Below the pieces are notes generated by a model. It searched no databases. It was not told where the DNA came from and was given only the letters and a program-made list of their open reading frames with translations. This document shows, one piece after another, positions 10,872-24,665 of a DNA stretch of 64,000 bases. Positions within the stretch are counted from its first letter, which is position 1; the number at the start of each line of letters is the position of its first letter. This stretch comes from Sipunculus nudus (Eukaryota; Annelida; Sipuncula; Golfingiida; Sipunculidae): assembly GCA_026874595.1 (NCBI GenBank), contig CM049309.1, positions 51,188,079 to 51,252,078 on the forward strand, in the 5' to 3' direction. Position numbers and translations under genes: made by a program.

Positions 10872-13678
10872 TGCTGTGTATACTGCGCGAGGAGCGTAGT
10901 ACAAGCCAAGGGAATTGAAAAAAGGACCAAATTAGAGAAAACTCACGAAATTAGTAGTCCCAAAGGAATACGTGGTCGGCACAGCGAACAAAGGAATAAC
11001 TATCAAGGGTGGCTTTTTCAGGTGGAAATCCTTCTTTATCTTTCTGTATTTAGGTGGTCGGTGTTTTAGTTTCACGATGTTCCCCGCATCTGCTGTGTAC
11101 CGCACAACAGAAAAGAAGACGTAAAACTGCAAGTAGGTCATAACAGTTATCTAGTAATTTAAAAAAAAATCATCAGGGAAAAACTCAGATGAAAATAAGA
11201 GAAGTTGTGTTCAGGAAACAAAAATACACCAGAAATCCACTAAATATAGTTGTTTTAATCACATCCATTTTATCTGGACGATGCCTAGAAATTCCAACAA
11301 TGGATACAACATTAACAGCTCATTCAATTCAGTCGTCAGTATTCTCACCTTGCAAGATGCAAAATGTAATGTACATATAATTTTACTTATATTAGTGCTC
11401 GTACCCATAGCAATAGCTTCATCCATTCGTAAAAGTAAAAAATATGAATTTCAATTGCGTTTCTGATGGGAAAAATAGAGATTTAATGTATTGGTCACAT
11501 GAAACCTGAATAGTGTCCCTGAAAAAAAGATACACCGATCAAATCATCTAACTATGGAATAATGGTATTGTGTTACAGGGGAACGCATTTTTCACGTTTT
11601 CAGTTTAGTATGTATGGGGACGTGATGGGAAATCCTTAAAGTGTTTTATTTACCAATTATATTCTTGTCGTGATCACAGAGACATTATATATTTTTACAT
11701 GTTTCTTTCTCATACTTCAATATGGAGGACAAAGAGGTGTCTAAAAGTAAGAATATGTTGACTTGCATGAAATTTCTAGTTACTCTGCAAAACTACCACA
11801 AAACCCTGGTTGGAAAATAGCAAAGCATTTGTTTGTTGATTGGAAGTTATAAAAAAATCCAACAATAAAAGCGATACGTGCGAATACACTTGATGAATTG
11901 CATTCTGATATATTATGGCAGGCACTTCAACATGAAAGTTCCGATTAGTTAAAATAAATTTTACTTGAGGTATAAAGATGGGATCTGTGGCAATTACATA
12001 AGTGGGAAAAAATTCGGGCGACTGTGATTATGGGATTGCTTCCGAGTAAGTGTAAAGTAGATGTAAAATAATCAAACATGGCGCACGTCTATCCTGTTCT
12101 GCGTTTAAACGTACCCTCTTTATAGACCTGTGACGTTCCCTAGTTGTCTTCTGTTGCTGGCCACAGAGTTAAGGAAGTCACTGCTGGCACGAGGTACTTA
12201 TCTAGTAACCCAAAATTAAAAGTATGTTTTTGAAGAATATTTTTAAAGATGCAAAGTAAAAACTTCTATACCGCCAAGAGATCCAATACTGATCGGTATC
12301 TCGAGCATTAGTTTTCCCCTATACATGTATTTTTCAATGTTTCATTCAAGGAGTAAGACTTTAATGTGGCTCATTTGTTAATAGGAACTACGTGCGTATA
12401 CGTGCTGGTGAATGTTGATTCCCATGTTTTCGTATCTGACGCAAAATTTGATATAAAAATCGATAATTAGAATCCTGCTCCTTTCAATGGTTGCCAATCT
12501 AGCTAATGTTGGGCCCGGCAGTAAGAGATTGCCTCTTGGTTCATGGCCCGTAAAGAATGGAGAAAAATAAGCGTCTCTGATTGGAGGGATTCGACCGACT
12601 GCTTGTAACAAGCGTAAAAACTGCCATCATTATATCAACTAGAACTAGTGCCTGTGTCCTCTTAACGTAACTGGCTGTTATATACGACAAAAACTGTAAG
12701 CAATATATAAAGAATTTTATCCTTTAACGTACACGATGTGGCGGCGCCCGGACCCAAGTGTAAGACGGGCACACAATGATGTCTGATTGACAGGCAGTTT
12801 TCGTTTTGGCGTACCAATGGCCCTAAATGATTTCTTTACCAAACCATTGGGAGAAATAATACAAAACTACAATATACATTATTATTCTTGTACTGATAAT
12901 GATAACTAGTGAAGACTTACTATGACTACTTGAATCCTGCACCTTTGCTATCAGAGGGTGGATTACTTGTAAAAAAAGTCCTGTTATTAAATGCGGACAA
13001 AACGTCTAGGCATAAAAAAAGGCATTGGCTTGTGCTTGATACTATAGTAGTTATTTCGGTCGAGCTTATTAACTCCCTCCACCTGTCAGAAACATCAGGA
13101 TGCACTATAGGAGATTCACTTTTCTATGCTGGCGAAGGTGAAAGCAAAGTCATAATAATTCCATTTAAGCAATAATAGAAGTTTCCATGGTCACAGATAA
13201 TGCTTGTAAGGCACTTGTGAATGTGCCCGTCACTTCCAGACTACATCATGGCAATGCGTTGCTGTTTGAAGGGGCATGTGCGGTCAAATGCTGACTGCAG
13301 CGTATTAAATATGCTGCTGGTCCAATGTCAAATTCTGGAGTTAACGTTACACACGTCTCGTAAAAATACCAATAATAACATGTTAGATGAATTCTAATAA
13401 ACCAGACATTTCATAAAACAATGTATTTTTGTAACATTATATGTGACGCATACGCGTATGTATAGTATACGGAAAGGAGATAAAAACGTCACTATCGAGC
13501 AGTTCAGCTACTAAAAGTTCTATAACGTGCAGCCTCAACTTTTAACAGCTGGAAGGCCATCCCAAACTGCAAATACCACAGGCCAGAAGTAGAAATACTG
13601 CAGAAAGAAAAGTATTTTGTTCGTTATAAGGATTATTTGTTAAAAACACATAAACATAACCGGGCTTTACTAGATTTC

Positions 13679-13683
<5 letters not shown>
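10872..13683. other. Unassigned sequence
   Basis: No domain, RNA or repeat family recognised. The 12-bp perfect palindrome CATACGCGTATG lies near 13449. Short frames such as 12909-13175 have no recognisable motif. Confidence 0.35.

Positions 13684-13713
<30 letters not shown>
13684..13713. repeat. (CT)n microsatellite
   Basis: About 14 CT units on the plus strand. Confidence 0.95.
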
Positions 13714-13715
<2 letters not shown>

Positions 13716-14150
13716 GGTTCACCAATTGTCAAATATATTAAGTTCCCTCCCTATCCCCGGGACTACACTTAGCCAGACAATGCGGTTTCCAACATTCTAT
13801 TCGATACTTGTTCCCTAGGAGAGATCGTTTTTGTTTATCCCTACATAGTTAAGCATTGTTCACGTTGCATGCGGGCTGTAACTTATTTCACTTAATACCT
13901 GCTCGCACTAGCAAAACGATCAGTTTTTGCGTCCCCACAGCGTAAAAAGCATGGGCATTTTTCGAGTTATGAAGTCAAGCACGTTAGCTCCTCCACACCT
14001 ACCACAACATTAAAACAGTTAAAACAGTTAAATAACATGAACTGCATTTAATAACAATTTCTATATATACTCTCGGCAGAATGTGCAGAAATATCCTATT
14101 TATCTGCATCACATAAGCGAATATATCACACCCAGGTCATGGAGCACATA

Positions 14151-14152
<2 letters not shown>
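13714..14152. other. Unassigned sequence
   Basis: Nothing recognisable apart from a doubled TTAAAACAG motif near 14010-14030. Confidence 0.35.

Positions 14153-14187
<35 letters not shown>
14153..14187. repeat. (AT)n microsatellite
   Basis: About 17 AT units. Confidence 0.95.
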
Positions 14188-14191
<4 letters not shown>

Positions 14192-15603
14192 GAAGTATTT
14201 CTATTTATACCACTAAAAAAACACCTAAACGCTCTTTCTACGCGCGTCGGGGTGTTCTTAATATCACCGAACACTGTAATGTTAATACAGTCTGGACATT
14301 TCTTCTCCAATTACATTATAACCAATATTGACAGTTACTATTTTTATTTCAATCACTTTAATATCCGTTTTGGGATGCATTAATTATAGAAAAAAAATAC
14401 ACCGACTGATGGCACTTAACGTAGAAATCAATGAGGTAAAGATAATTAATTAGCGCGTGAATGCTGTTTCTCCATTTTGGTAATTGAATCTGTTTTTATA
14501 ATAGCCATTTTGTCCTCGCATTAAATTCATTTGAACATAAAGGAAACATTTTTCTCTGCTGTGTCACCCATGCTCTTTAGTCTGAGGAGGTTGAAAAGAC
14601 CACCTTCATATTAACCACCAAACAAAGGCACCAGCGCCTGACTACCAGGTGTATGGCAGTAGGCCTAGATATTTTTTTCAGCTTTGGTATCGATTCGATC
14701 GACATGTTATAATAGTTTCTGTATAAATGCTACCTGCAGCGTTGCTAGGTAATCGCATACCTGTTCATATCTTTTGATGTCTGTTTATATCTTTATATTT
14801 TGATCGTACAGTTGCTGTCAGTTTGTGTGTTTCATCTAAATTGTTCCGTCGACCTGATGTAAGTGATCAAGAATGATCCTAGATGTTTGTATATAAATCA
14901 CATTATATCATAATATCATTGTTAAATTTAATATATTCTTAAACAATCGATAATGAATTTCCTCGTATTTTTCCTCATTATTATCCTGATGGCATTTAAA
15001 TTTCAAAGATTATCACAGCTACAGATCCTTTCACCTATTAAAACAAATCGCAACATATTCAACGAAGAGAAAGAAACCCGCAGGCTCTAAAGATGAGCTT
15101 TCGTGTACAATTTGAGAACTTAACATTAAGGCTCGTGTGAGAAATGTCAAGCTGATGGTACAAAATGAGTTTCCGATTTAATATTTCATAGACGAGAAAC
15201 TCAAATGTGTCCCGGTGCCCAGGCCCCGTTAAATTTGATCGATTTAGAAAGATGCATTGCCCTTGTCATGGAGAGGATATAACGGCCGCCGGGGAAGAAC
15301 GCTGCGATTATTTATTTATAATTTTGTGCCTGCCTGCACCGTGTCTCACAATATGGATGGTAACTGACTTTACTGAACGTGCACACCAAGCGGAGAAAGG
15401 TATAGTGGTAGTGTGCTAGGAGAGAAAAAAATATGTGACGATAAAACACTTTCTATTCTTCCTCATAAAAATCAAACCCACGCATTTGTGAAAGCTAGAG
15501 CTAGCAATAAAATATACTCTGTCATTGTTCTAGTTACCATGGCTACTCAATTTATCAGTTTGATAAGGAGCTTGTTAATTTTATATATAAATACATGTGT
15601 GTA

Positions 15604-15607
<4 letters not shown>
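14188..15607. other. Unassigned sequence
   Basis: No recognisable gene. The frames at 15207-15419 and 15413-15658 overlap by a few bases but neither has a domain, and the second runs into the microsatellite. Confidence 0.35.

Positions 15608-15657
<50 letters not shown>
15608..15657. repeat. (AT)n microsatellite
   Basis: About 25 AT units. Confidence 0.97.
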
Positions 15658-15660
<3 letters not shown>

Positions 15661-16204
15661 GAGTCTTATAAAAGGATCGAGTCTCCAATCCAAAAAGATC
15701 GCTCAAATTATATGTATGTATAATGATTATGTATATATGTTGTGCTCATTTCATTATTATGTTTATTGGTATATGGCCCCTCAACAAAATGTATATTGCA
15801 TCAAAGAGTCTTTCATTTAAAGTCGGACAGCATCAATGCTTTTAGCCACCATAAGGAGCCAAGAGACGCAGATCCACTGTTTTTTTTCTTAATGTATTTT
15901 CCATACATATATAGGAGTAAGTCAGTCACACTGTATTGAAAAAAAGTCTGAAAAGGCCAGTAAGACATTGAATGAAGTTACTTCATCTAATCAAGCTTTC
16001 ATGGGGCCTTCACATGTCTGACTGGTTTACTCACCTAATTTTTATAAGTCTGTGACTAGAGACGATTGAAATTTCATCATGGATTTTTTATTCGGCAATT
16101 ACCTGGATTAACCCTAGATGTACATTACATTAACCAACATCGGCTGCATCGCGCTTCGGCTGCGCACTTCTATAGCGCCATTTTTACCCTCTTACAGAAG
16201 AGAG
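15658..16204. other. Unassigned sequence
   Basis: A GC-richer stretch with a doubled GCGC(T)TCGGCTGCG motif occurs near 16140-16170, just before the dispersed repeat. No gene seen. Confidence 0.35.
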
Positions 16205-16346
16205 TCAATCGACCTGTCAGAGTGCCATGCTTAGTTATGTCGAGAACCGCATTAAATGCTCGACGAGGATGAAATATTTATGCCATATTTGACAACGTTA
16301 AATGATCTACAGGTATGCTATCATTTGAAATATACCAGACAAATCG
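16205..16346 (+). repeat. Dispersed repeat family A, copy 1
   Basis: It shares GTCAGAGTGCCATGCT and CGAGAACCG, then a CTCGA(C/T)GA block, and at the far end GAAATATACCAGAC, in the same order as 25005-25118. The shared order of several blocks over more than 100 bp argues against chance. No coding potential and no clear termini. Confidence 0.7.
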
Positions 16347-18835
16347 TTAAATCACCTACCATGTGAGAGAAAAACTCCGTTATAATTCAGCCTTGTCTGT
16401 ATTCATTTTGCATTAAGGGTATTGTTAAAACCTGAGTCTTTCTCATCAACTCACCAAAATTTTAACAATATGTTTATTTTTAGAAATACAGCCATGGACT
16501 GCTTTCACTCAATTTCCTGGACCAAATTGTTCAACCCAATCCACCCGGTACCATGGCTATATTACTTTTGAATCCCTCTGTTAGAACACACTCATATGCA
16601 AAACAGAATTTATGTGCTTCCGGCCTAATCTTGGTACATATCAATAAACTCTAGTTTATTCCTACCATGAACAGTCTTAAAACGCCCTGTGATGCATCGT
16701 CTCGTTTATCTAAATGCTGTTAGCAGACACTGAACACGAACCAATGTTGACAAACAGATGTTGTGACACGAAGTGGGTGTTTGCACACTCTAACTGTTGT
16801 TGTCAAAGGCATTTGAAGCAACATCCTCTTTTGTCATTTGCAAACCTTTGCTTTGCCGCCAGTTGTCCCTGTGGAGCGTGTTTTGATCATGATCGGCGGC
16901 CATTTTTGCGTGCCCCCACATGTTATAAACAAGTGGATATAACAAAAAAAAACATAGCCCGTGCACCTTTTGGTCGGCGCTTTGGGATAATTTTTTTTAA
17001 AGATTAAAGAGGTTATATTTATTCAATACATGTCCGATATCGTTATGGGCCCCGTCAAGGTCGCAGTATGACCAGATTTAGCAAGTCTGTGTTGTGTCTA
17101 TATTTTATGACGACATCTCATGTTATAAAGCATTCCCGAAATAAGCAAATTTTGACAGTACAAAGGTATAGGACAAAACTTTTCTTGATTAAATTTTTAA
17201 AAATGCACAGACATACCATCTAGCTAAATGCATTCCATCAAATTATCGGTCCTTGAATTAATCATACTAAGTGCATACTTCTGTCCTTCTATAATTATTA
17301 ACAAAACGGAATCACTATATAACCATGTTAAGCAATTCCGCATTACCTAGCAGTAACTACCAACCATAAGAAATATAATCAGAAAATGGTGTTACAGCGC
17401 ATGCGTATGCGAACGTCACTAGCTATATCACATCAAACGATCTCAGGTGGGCTAAATATGTAATTGACCAGCTTTGCTCTTGCACAAATAGGAGCGATTG
17501 TCTAAGGCCGAAAAACAAATTGGTTCCCTGGCACCACCCGCGTAAATTTTACTCTCCGCATCAAAATTTTGTATTTTGATTTTCATCTTTCAGAAAGATA
17601 AAATAATACAATTTCGATAAGATTTCCTTTCTTATGTAGGGCTTTTACCTGTTTAACAAATCTGTTATTATCATGCTTTAATCATTTTAATCGAAACGTA
17701 CAAATAAGGTAAAAAATAAAATAAAAAATTTGCACGCCCGCACTGATTTCTAAAAAAAAATACCTTTTTGGCCTAAAACATATATGTATAAACAGAAGGC
17801 ATAAATCGTAACTACACTTTGTAAATCGGTTCAACTATACTCAATGTTTTTGATAAACCGGGTTGTCTGAAGTGATGCGAACACCAGTATATATACATGT
17901 CAACTTGATCACTTTATCTGTTTCTGTTTTCTCGGTCTAAATCAAATTGAGTTACATCTCCAGAGATAACTACGTCAGCTTTTTCCGTCTTTATTCCCTT
18001 TTTTCGGCCCGAGCCCTGGGACAATGATTTGCTGTTATAAATAGAGATTATCAGCGTCTGTCCACATTACTATAAATCAGCTGGTCTCCTGGGTTAACGT
18101 ATACACGAGAAGTTCAGAAAAAATGTTGTAGGTAGTAAATGTAGGGCCACGAAACCTAATCGGTAGTAATAGTATGCTACATGATTACTTTTTAGACATG
18201 ACAGATAAAATTGTAACGAAATCTATGGTAATGTATTGCTGGTTTCATCGAAATATTGTCCGACATGGTGAATTTAATAGCACCATGATACATTATATGA
18301 TCAAACAAATTGGCATTTAAATTACAATTACTTTATAACGATAAAACGCAACAGTAGCGCCATAAGAATCTAGATTTTAAAGGCCCCACATGGAATAACC
18401 AAGCCACTCCTGTCTCTGGAATAAAAGTTTTACACTATTCAGTTTTGTGTATCAGAGATTCCGAAAAAAATGTTTTACTTCTTCTAGACGGAACTAGCAC
18501 ATTAGAGACCCGTTAATGGTCCTGCTCGGCCGGAATGTGTAATTAACACTTTTTGGCTAGCAAAGTCATTCATGACGTTTGATCTTAATATATTTAACCA
18601 TTCACTAGAAGGCACTCCAAGCAGAGCCTAAAAGATTCTTCGCAGTGGAGTAAGCGGGGAACCTAATCAAATTTCAAGATAAAACATGTAAAAAAAAATA
18701 CCGAAGGATGGGCCAGTAAAAAATGATTAAATTTTTTTTTGGGGACATTTTTGGACGAATCGATTAATATTGAATTTATTGCGTGAAGAAATCGAACAGC
18801 CGACAAAAAAGGACGAATTCGGCATCTATCCAGAA
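16347..18835. other. Unassigned sequence
   Basis: An NRF1-like GCGCATGCG lies at about 17398. The frame at 16714-17007 is cysteine-rich but has no regular spacing or known domain. A block at about 16886-16942 weakly resembles one inside the foldback element near 30256. Confidence 0.35.
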
Positions 18836-19619
18836 TGTTAAAGGTGTTTCTTTTATTGTGTGCAGCAGTCTTTCATGTGTCTGTGTAGTGCTAGCATTGT
18901 CCGATGCCATTGGAGACGCGCGAGCCGGACCGGCCTACGTGTGGGGTCTGACGTGTAGAAACACAGCTCTCATGCTAATCTGGAACTTTCTGGGCTGGTC
19001 GCGCTCTATGAGCACGTATCTTGTAATGTTCTTTGGGCGTGGGTATTATGTATTGTTTGGTTCTTTGGATTGTTCGTGAAATTGAAGTTTCTAAAATTTT
19101 CGGATGAAAAGTTATAAATAGAGGCTGTATTTTAGAGCCGAGAGAGGAGAGAGAAATATTCCAGCGTACACGGAAGTGTGTGAGTCAGTTTGTGGACCTT
19201 TCCGATAGTTGCACCAATTATATATCTTCTTCGAAATTTGTAACGGATTTTATATAGTATTCAGTTTGCCTTTGGGATCACTAGCAGAATTTCACTTTTG
19301 GATTACAACAGGTTGATTTTGTGATTGAATTGGACTATTATTCTCTGAGAAGATTTATGTGAACTGTTCATCTGGATTATACGTTATATAGGGGACTTTT
19401 GTCGCTGTGCAAGTGGTGGTATCCAGGTTATGTACTTTTTATTATACTGTGTAATTGTATTGATTTGCTGTTGTTCTGTTGTTATACTGTGTAATTATAT
19501 TGATTTAGTGTATTGTAATATTAGGATTGTTTTAAGAATAAATTACATCTATCTGTTAACAAAAAAACACTGACTTCTTTATTCATTCCCCTAGACATTT
19601 CACGCTGCCTAGTGTTACA
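18836..19619 (+). mobile_element. Probable solo LTR of a retrotransposon
   Basis: The segment starts TGTTAAAGG and ends AGTGTTACA, the TG...CA form of an LTR. It has a TATA box (TATAAATA, 19113-19120) about 280 bp in and an AATAAA signal (19537-19542) near the 3' end, in the order expected for U3-R-U5. GAA flanks it on both sides (18833-18835 and 19620-19622), shorter than the usual 4-6 bp target duplication. I see no primer-binding site after it, no polypurine tract before it and no gag or pol frame nearby, so a solo LTR fits best. The U3 part has two GAAnnTTC heat-shock-like motifs (about 18983 and 19084). The frame at 18783-19079 lies mostly in U3 and is not a recognised protein. Exact ends are uncertain. 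Confidence 0.5.
19113..19120 (+). promoter_or_regulatory. TATA box of the putative LTR
   Basis: TATAAATA preceded by AAAAGT and followed within 40 bp by purine-rich GAGAGAGGAGAGAG, where transcription of the LTR would begin. Consensus match only. Confidence 0.45.
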
Positions 19620-19622
19620 GAA

Positions 19623-21261
19623 TCTGATTTTTTTTTATCTCCATAACATAATTTATGCTCGCCACGACTACGTGAATGTTGTTATTAGGTTCCGTAACAA
19701 GATCCGCATGTAAAATTTACCGACCAATCCCAAAACTTCATCAATTAGTTTGTGTTGCCATGATTCGTTATTCCACACCAAAAAAATCATTGGAATTCGT
19801 CGAGACCTCTTTTTTTGCGGACACACAGTATCTTACAAACAAACATCCAACGCTGATCACATAAACCTCTAGAACCAACACATAAAGGTGCAATACATTT
19901 TGGTGATATCCCTTATATATTGACGATACGCTTTATTTTCCCTTGTACATAATTTCCTCCTCTCCGACCGTTCTGTTTAATATTTTGGGTATAATTATAT
20001 GCTATATTTTATGCAATGTAATTTTATAGAGATTTCATATTTTTCTGAGAATAAGTATACCCTTAATCACATGTTTCATCGTTTACTTGATATGTTCTTG
20101 TAGCTCTGATCACTTTGTCACTACGTTGAATCATATCGTGAATCGTATTGACGTAACGTATCGAGATATCGATATGTTGACTTAACCAAATAAATCTCCG
20201 CCATCTTGTCTGAAGGTGGTTTTTTTTTGCCTGTGTGGCTGATTCTTTTGTTCAAGCCCTTGCCAAGTCCACAAATCACCGCTGCAAAAGAGTTAAGGTT
20301 GTTAATTGTTAGGCTGCTGAAATATAAGATTTTTTTTTTTAATCTTTTCACCTCTTTGCCCTTGAGTGACAGGACATGAACTATTTACGTCTGTTCTTAA
20401 CCCACTTTTCTTTAACTGACCAGAAGTTAAAAGTCAGGGGTTAAAGGTTTTATCCAGAGACTTCCATTTATTTATTTTTCCGTTTACCTATAAAGCCCGA
20501 TGCATGTGGCGCGGCATGAGCGGTCACCAAGAAGGCCTCACTAGGCCATTCACGCCATCTGAGGATAATTCACTTAAAAACAAATTGATATGTGATGTCA
20601 TGTAGATCAATGCATTGCTGTAAAAATGTCTTTTCTTTTTTAAGTTGTTTATCCAGTTTCACTTGCCAATTTTTCTTATTCCACGCAACAAAAACACTAT
20701 ACCCACAGTTTTACAAGCGAACAACAAAAAAGAACACACACACACACACACGCTTGAGAAGCATGCCAGTAAAATCACTGTTAAAAAATCTAATTTTACA
20801 TGAATATTTCATTTAAAAAGCGCATACTGTGGTTATGTATGCCGTGCTTAAATAACCATGCACATCTCAGACTCCCGGGTCTGCTTATAAAATCCAAAAT
20901 GACCTTTCCCGGTTAACATTTTTATTCCGGTAAAATGAATACTTCACGACGCATATTCATTTAAATTTAAAGTAAAAGTAAATCACGTATTTTTTCTACA
21001 TTATTTTAAACAATTTTGAAAACATGTTTCATAAGAGAATATGTTTCTTTAGCCAGGCGGCGTCATAGAGCGGATGATTTCACCAAGGCCATCTCTGATA
21101 ACACCTAAAATTACTGAAAGACTAGGTATGAACAGCCAGATACAGAGTGATCTCGCTTGGTTGAAAACGTATTTTACCTCGAAGAAGTATGTGTATTTTC
21201 AGAATCTTTTTTTTTTGTAAGCACAGTTGCAGATGTTGGATAGTTTAATTCAGACTACGTG
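19623..21261. other. Unassigned sequence
   Basis: A loose inverted repeat lies near 20397-20446 (TTAACCC facing GGGTTAA). A short (CA)n run is near 20738-20751. Frames are short with no domains. Confidence 0.35.
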
Positions 21262-21463
21262 GGATCGAACTAAAGGTTACGACTCTACTATTTAGGGACT
21301 GTAACGAAATCCTTGCCGCACAATGCACAGGGGCTACTAAATGCACCACTGGTGTAGGTATAATTTTGTGACGGTGTAGATGTATGATAGGATTAGATGT
21401 AGAAATATGTAGGATTATTAATTGTTTCAAGGCAAATTACACGAATGTAAATGTTTTTGCTGT
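21262..21463 (+). repeat. Dispersed repeat family B, copy 1
   Basis: It matches 27748-27945 in order: a CACAATGCAC block, a CTAA(A/T)(T/A)(G/A)CACCA block, and TGTTTCAAGGCAAATTACA near the end, with weaker similarity between. No coding potential. Confidence 0.65.
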
Positions 21464-24375
21464 ACGCACCTAACGGTATAAGTAATATTTGGTAAGCAAG
21501 CCTACAAGCAAAATAAAAAAATATGAATTATGAAAAGTTGTGATTTTGAAGTATGACAATTGCGACAGTTGTCGCGGCCGTCCCTACAATTCCTAACAGG
21601 GAGAGGTCTGTGTTGAATAAAAACGACCTCTAGAAGAAAGGTGGGTAGAATCGTATATTCCGTATACGCGACCAGAATAACGGCATATACGGCCAGCTTC
21701 CTCCAGAAAATAAAATAGCAACCACCGTCGACTGTGTAGCGATTCTGACAGACGGTCAGCGGAAAATAACAAATTCAAGTGTGATCCCACTTAGTAACCC
21801 TTACACTGTCATGGTCAGCAATTTACCATTATTACATCGTCAAATCGAAGGTTATAATGACCAACTGGTGTTTTCTTGATTACAAGTGATATAGCCTTAA
21901 TTCCGACATGCGACTTTCGACATCCGGGTTTAGCCTGTACTTAAAATGGCACCCCCCCCCCCCCATAGGCGGTTTCGAATTTTAACAGGAGAGTAACTCT
22001 GAGGACAGTCTCAGGGTGGGAGAGAGTTTGGTATCTTTGGTAGAAGCCAGGGGACTGCTCTGAAGAGGATCGCCCACTTGCACAAAACATGGTATGAAGC
22101 CAAATACTGAGTAATAACCTAGCTAATTTCATTATATAGTTCCCTGTTAATACCAGAAAAGCATTAACCGTTGTGAGCTGCTTTGGAATTGTGTAGAAAA
22201 TGTTGCGAATATTTTAATTAAAAAGTGTTTAAATGTAGAAATTTGTATTCTAGCAGTTGTATTAACCAATATAGTCCTCCTGTCTATGTTTTTAAAATGC
22301 ACATGTTAGGAGTTCGTACTTATTATCATACAGAGGAAAAGCTGCTTTAAAAATAACCGTAATACAAGATCCCTATTCTATTTTTTTTTGTTTTCATTTA
22401 AGACGTGCAATCCTTAATTTGTTTTATTTTCCCTGATCCAATCGTCTACATTGAGCAACCGTTGGAGGTTATGAACTCAATCTGATTTTAGAGCACAAAC
22501 AAGTATAAAAAGATGCCAAAAATATACATAACTCAAACATTGGACCGCCCGAGCGTGACCTCTGAGGGAGATAATTCAAATAAATCTATATCAGAATTTA
22601 AAGAGAGAGGAGTCACCCAAACTCTCTGAAAAAGTGCACCACAGACTTTAGTTACCCAAAAACTCAGGACTTCTACCTTTTCTGTAATTGACCGAACCTC
22701 ATAAGAAATGGCATGTAATTCACGCCTAATGTTCAGAGAGAGTTTTTTAATAATAAGCTTCTTCCCATATACCCTCTGTTAGTGAAATGAAATTTCAAAG
22801 CATGTTTTATGATCAGAGGTTTTACTGCTATGACAAAACATCGCCTGGTGGAGGTTAAGCTAGTGTATAGTTAAAAGCATCTTTCCGGTACAATGAGGTT
22901 TAACATTGTAAAAACACACACACAAAAACATACCTCCTCTGGTATTGCGCAGAAAGCAGTCTGTTGTTATCAGATAAAGCTTGCATTACCTGCCACGACC
23001 TGCCCAGGTTCCTAGCTCCCTCAAGACTTTCGAAATCCACTCAACAATAAACTCCTTTTATAAGAACTGTCTGAGATCAGAAAGTAGTGCCGCCACCCTG
23101 GACAACTTTGGTAACTAATGGATATGCCTTGCATGAAGATGCTTTCATCTTGACCGCAACTTCTTGAAAAATTTCCTCAGAATGGTTTTGAACTTTTCCC
23201 CGCACATTTTTTCCTTACGACCGCAAATTAGAAAACAAGCTAACAGCTCTAATGGTATTAATTATCAAATGCCGGTGACCTGGAAGTGTTATAAAATGTG
23301 CTAGTCCCCCCCTGGTGTTACTCAAGTGTAAAACTACTTGCTTCAGAAAAGGGATGATATCTGATCTTCCAGAACAACAAGCATCCCGCCCGCTGTCTCA
23401 GGGGAATGACAACTTTTAATTTGCGGCATGCTGCTCAGATGGGATAGGTGAAGGACTCTTGAATACGTCAACAAGGATTGGAAACGTCTGAAGCACGTAC
23501 TCTTTGGAAATACTCCAGTGTCTCCGCTAGGCACTGCCACTCTTTATTAACTCTCCATCCAGTAACAAACCTACAGTTCAAAACATCTTTTAAACCTAGC
23601 CAGACCGTCATTTGGTATTACACTAGTCAAAATATTTTTTCTTGATTTTTGATGCTTTATGCGATTTTGAATTTTCACTTTTCAATATATATCTTGTTTG
23701 TGACACAGACGTTTCACCTGCTCACGGCATGGTCAAGATAAAAATGTCATCGTCCGATTCAAGAAAAAAGGGTTAAATGGGAACTTTTGGAGTACATGTA
23801 TTTATTTGGCATTAAATTGATATATTTCCTACCTGGTAGAATAACAAGAAATACTATTTTTCAGGTATGGCTTTACTACTAACCTAAATCCAAGGTATTT
23901 TCTATTTAATAACATGACCAGTTTCAGGAGACCCTTTAATTTTCTCCTGTTTATTTATAAGACAAGCCAGCACGGTTGTAAAGTGACTTCTTTAATCTGA
24001 ATAGATCATCACGCAATTTCCGCTGATATCTGCTGAATTTTAGTTGCTAGCGAAATAAAGGTGAGTGAAAAATTCTTTCGTTCAATCCATTTTGGGTACT
24101 TTTAATTTCTACGGGGATCCGCAAACCTAATTTACTCGGCTCCTTAGGGGAGCTTTTGTTTTTGTTTTGTTTAGCGCGCAGCATGTATTATCAGTCAAGT
24201 AAGTGCCGTAGCTGTCAGGGCCATCCTGTTATCCAGTGGCCAGGTAGGTCGTAGTCAACACATGTCTTCTACAGGTTTTTTAGGGAGTCATGAAATGACC
24301 TTTTATTTGACCTGCATTATTCTGCTGGGTCGTGTATACTTGTTCAGCACCTGCACCTCAAAGCTATTACATTTA
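21464..24375. other. Unassigned sequence
   Basis: A poly-C run occurs at about 21951-21963. Frames at 21593-22132 and 23343-23540 on the minus strand are short and without recognisable domains. Confidence 0.35.
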
Positions 24376-24662
24376 GGCCAAAGAAAAATAAGGTATGGTT
24401 CTCAGGCTTTTTTTTCAGAAATCGGTGCGGGCGGGCGGTATTTTATTTTTGACCTTTTTTTGAATGCTCCGATAAAATGTCATATGATCAGTGAAAAACA
24501 TGAAAATAACAATTTTTTTTGCTAAACAGGTAAAGGCACTACATAAATTGTATTATTTATCTACTTGAAAGATAAAAATAAAAATAAAAATGTTTGATGC
24601 GGGGGTTAAAAAGTGACGAGGGCGGTGCCTGAGAACCACACCTTTTATTTTTTTTTTTGGCC
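24376..24662. mobile_element. PIF/Harbinger-like MITE, copy 1
   Basis: This 287-bp element starts GGCCAAAG and ends TTTGGCC, flanked on both sides by TTA (24373-24375 and 24663-24665). Terminal inverted repeats of about 35 bp share an A-rich spacer and the core GGT(A/G)TGGTTCTCAGGC, read as GCCTGAGAACCACACC at the right. Internal blocks TGCGGGCGGGCGG and AAAAATGTTTGATGCGGGGG are shared with the copy at 35957-36294. A TTA/TAA target duplication is the hallmark of PIF/Harbinger elements. No transposase is encoded, so it would depend on one elsewhere. The frame at 24262-24525 simply crosses the left end. Confidence 0.85.
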
Positions 24663-24665
24663 TTA

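Noticed and set aside
12548-12610. B-box-like GATTCGACC near 12588 considered as a tRNA remnant.
   Set aside because: No T-stem, acceptor pairing or A-box could be drawn at tRNA spacing on either strand.
16714-17007. 97-codon cysteine-rich frame.
   Set aside because: Cysteines have no regular spacing or family pattern, there is no signal peptide, and no splice or promoter context supports it.
18783-19079. 98-codon frame with hydrophobic segments.
   Set aside because: It starts outside and ends inside the putative LTR U3, and matches no family I know.
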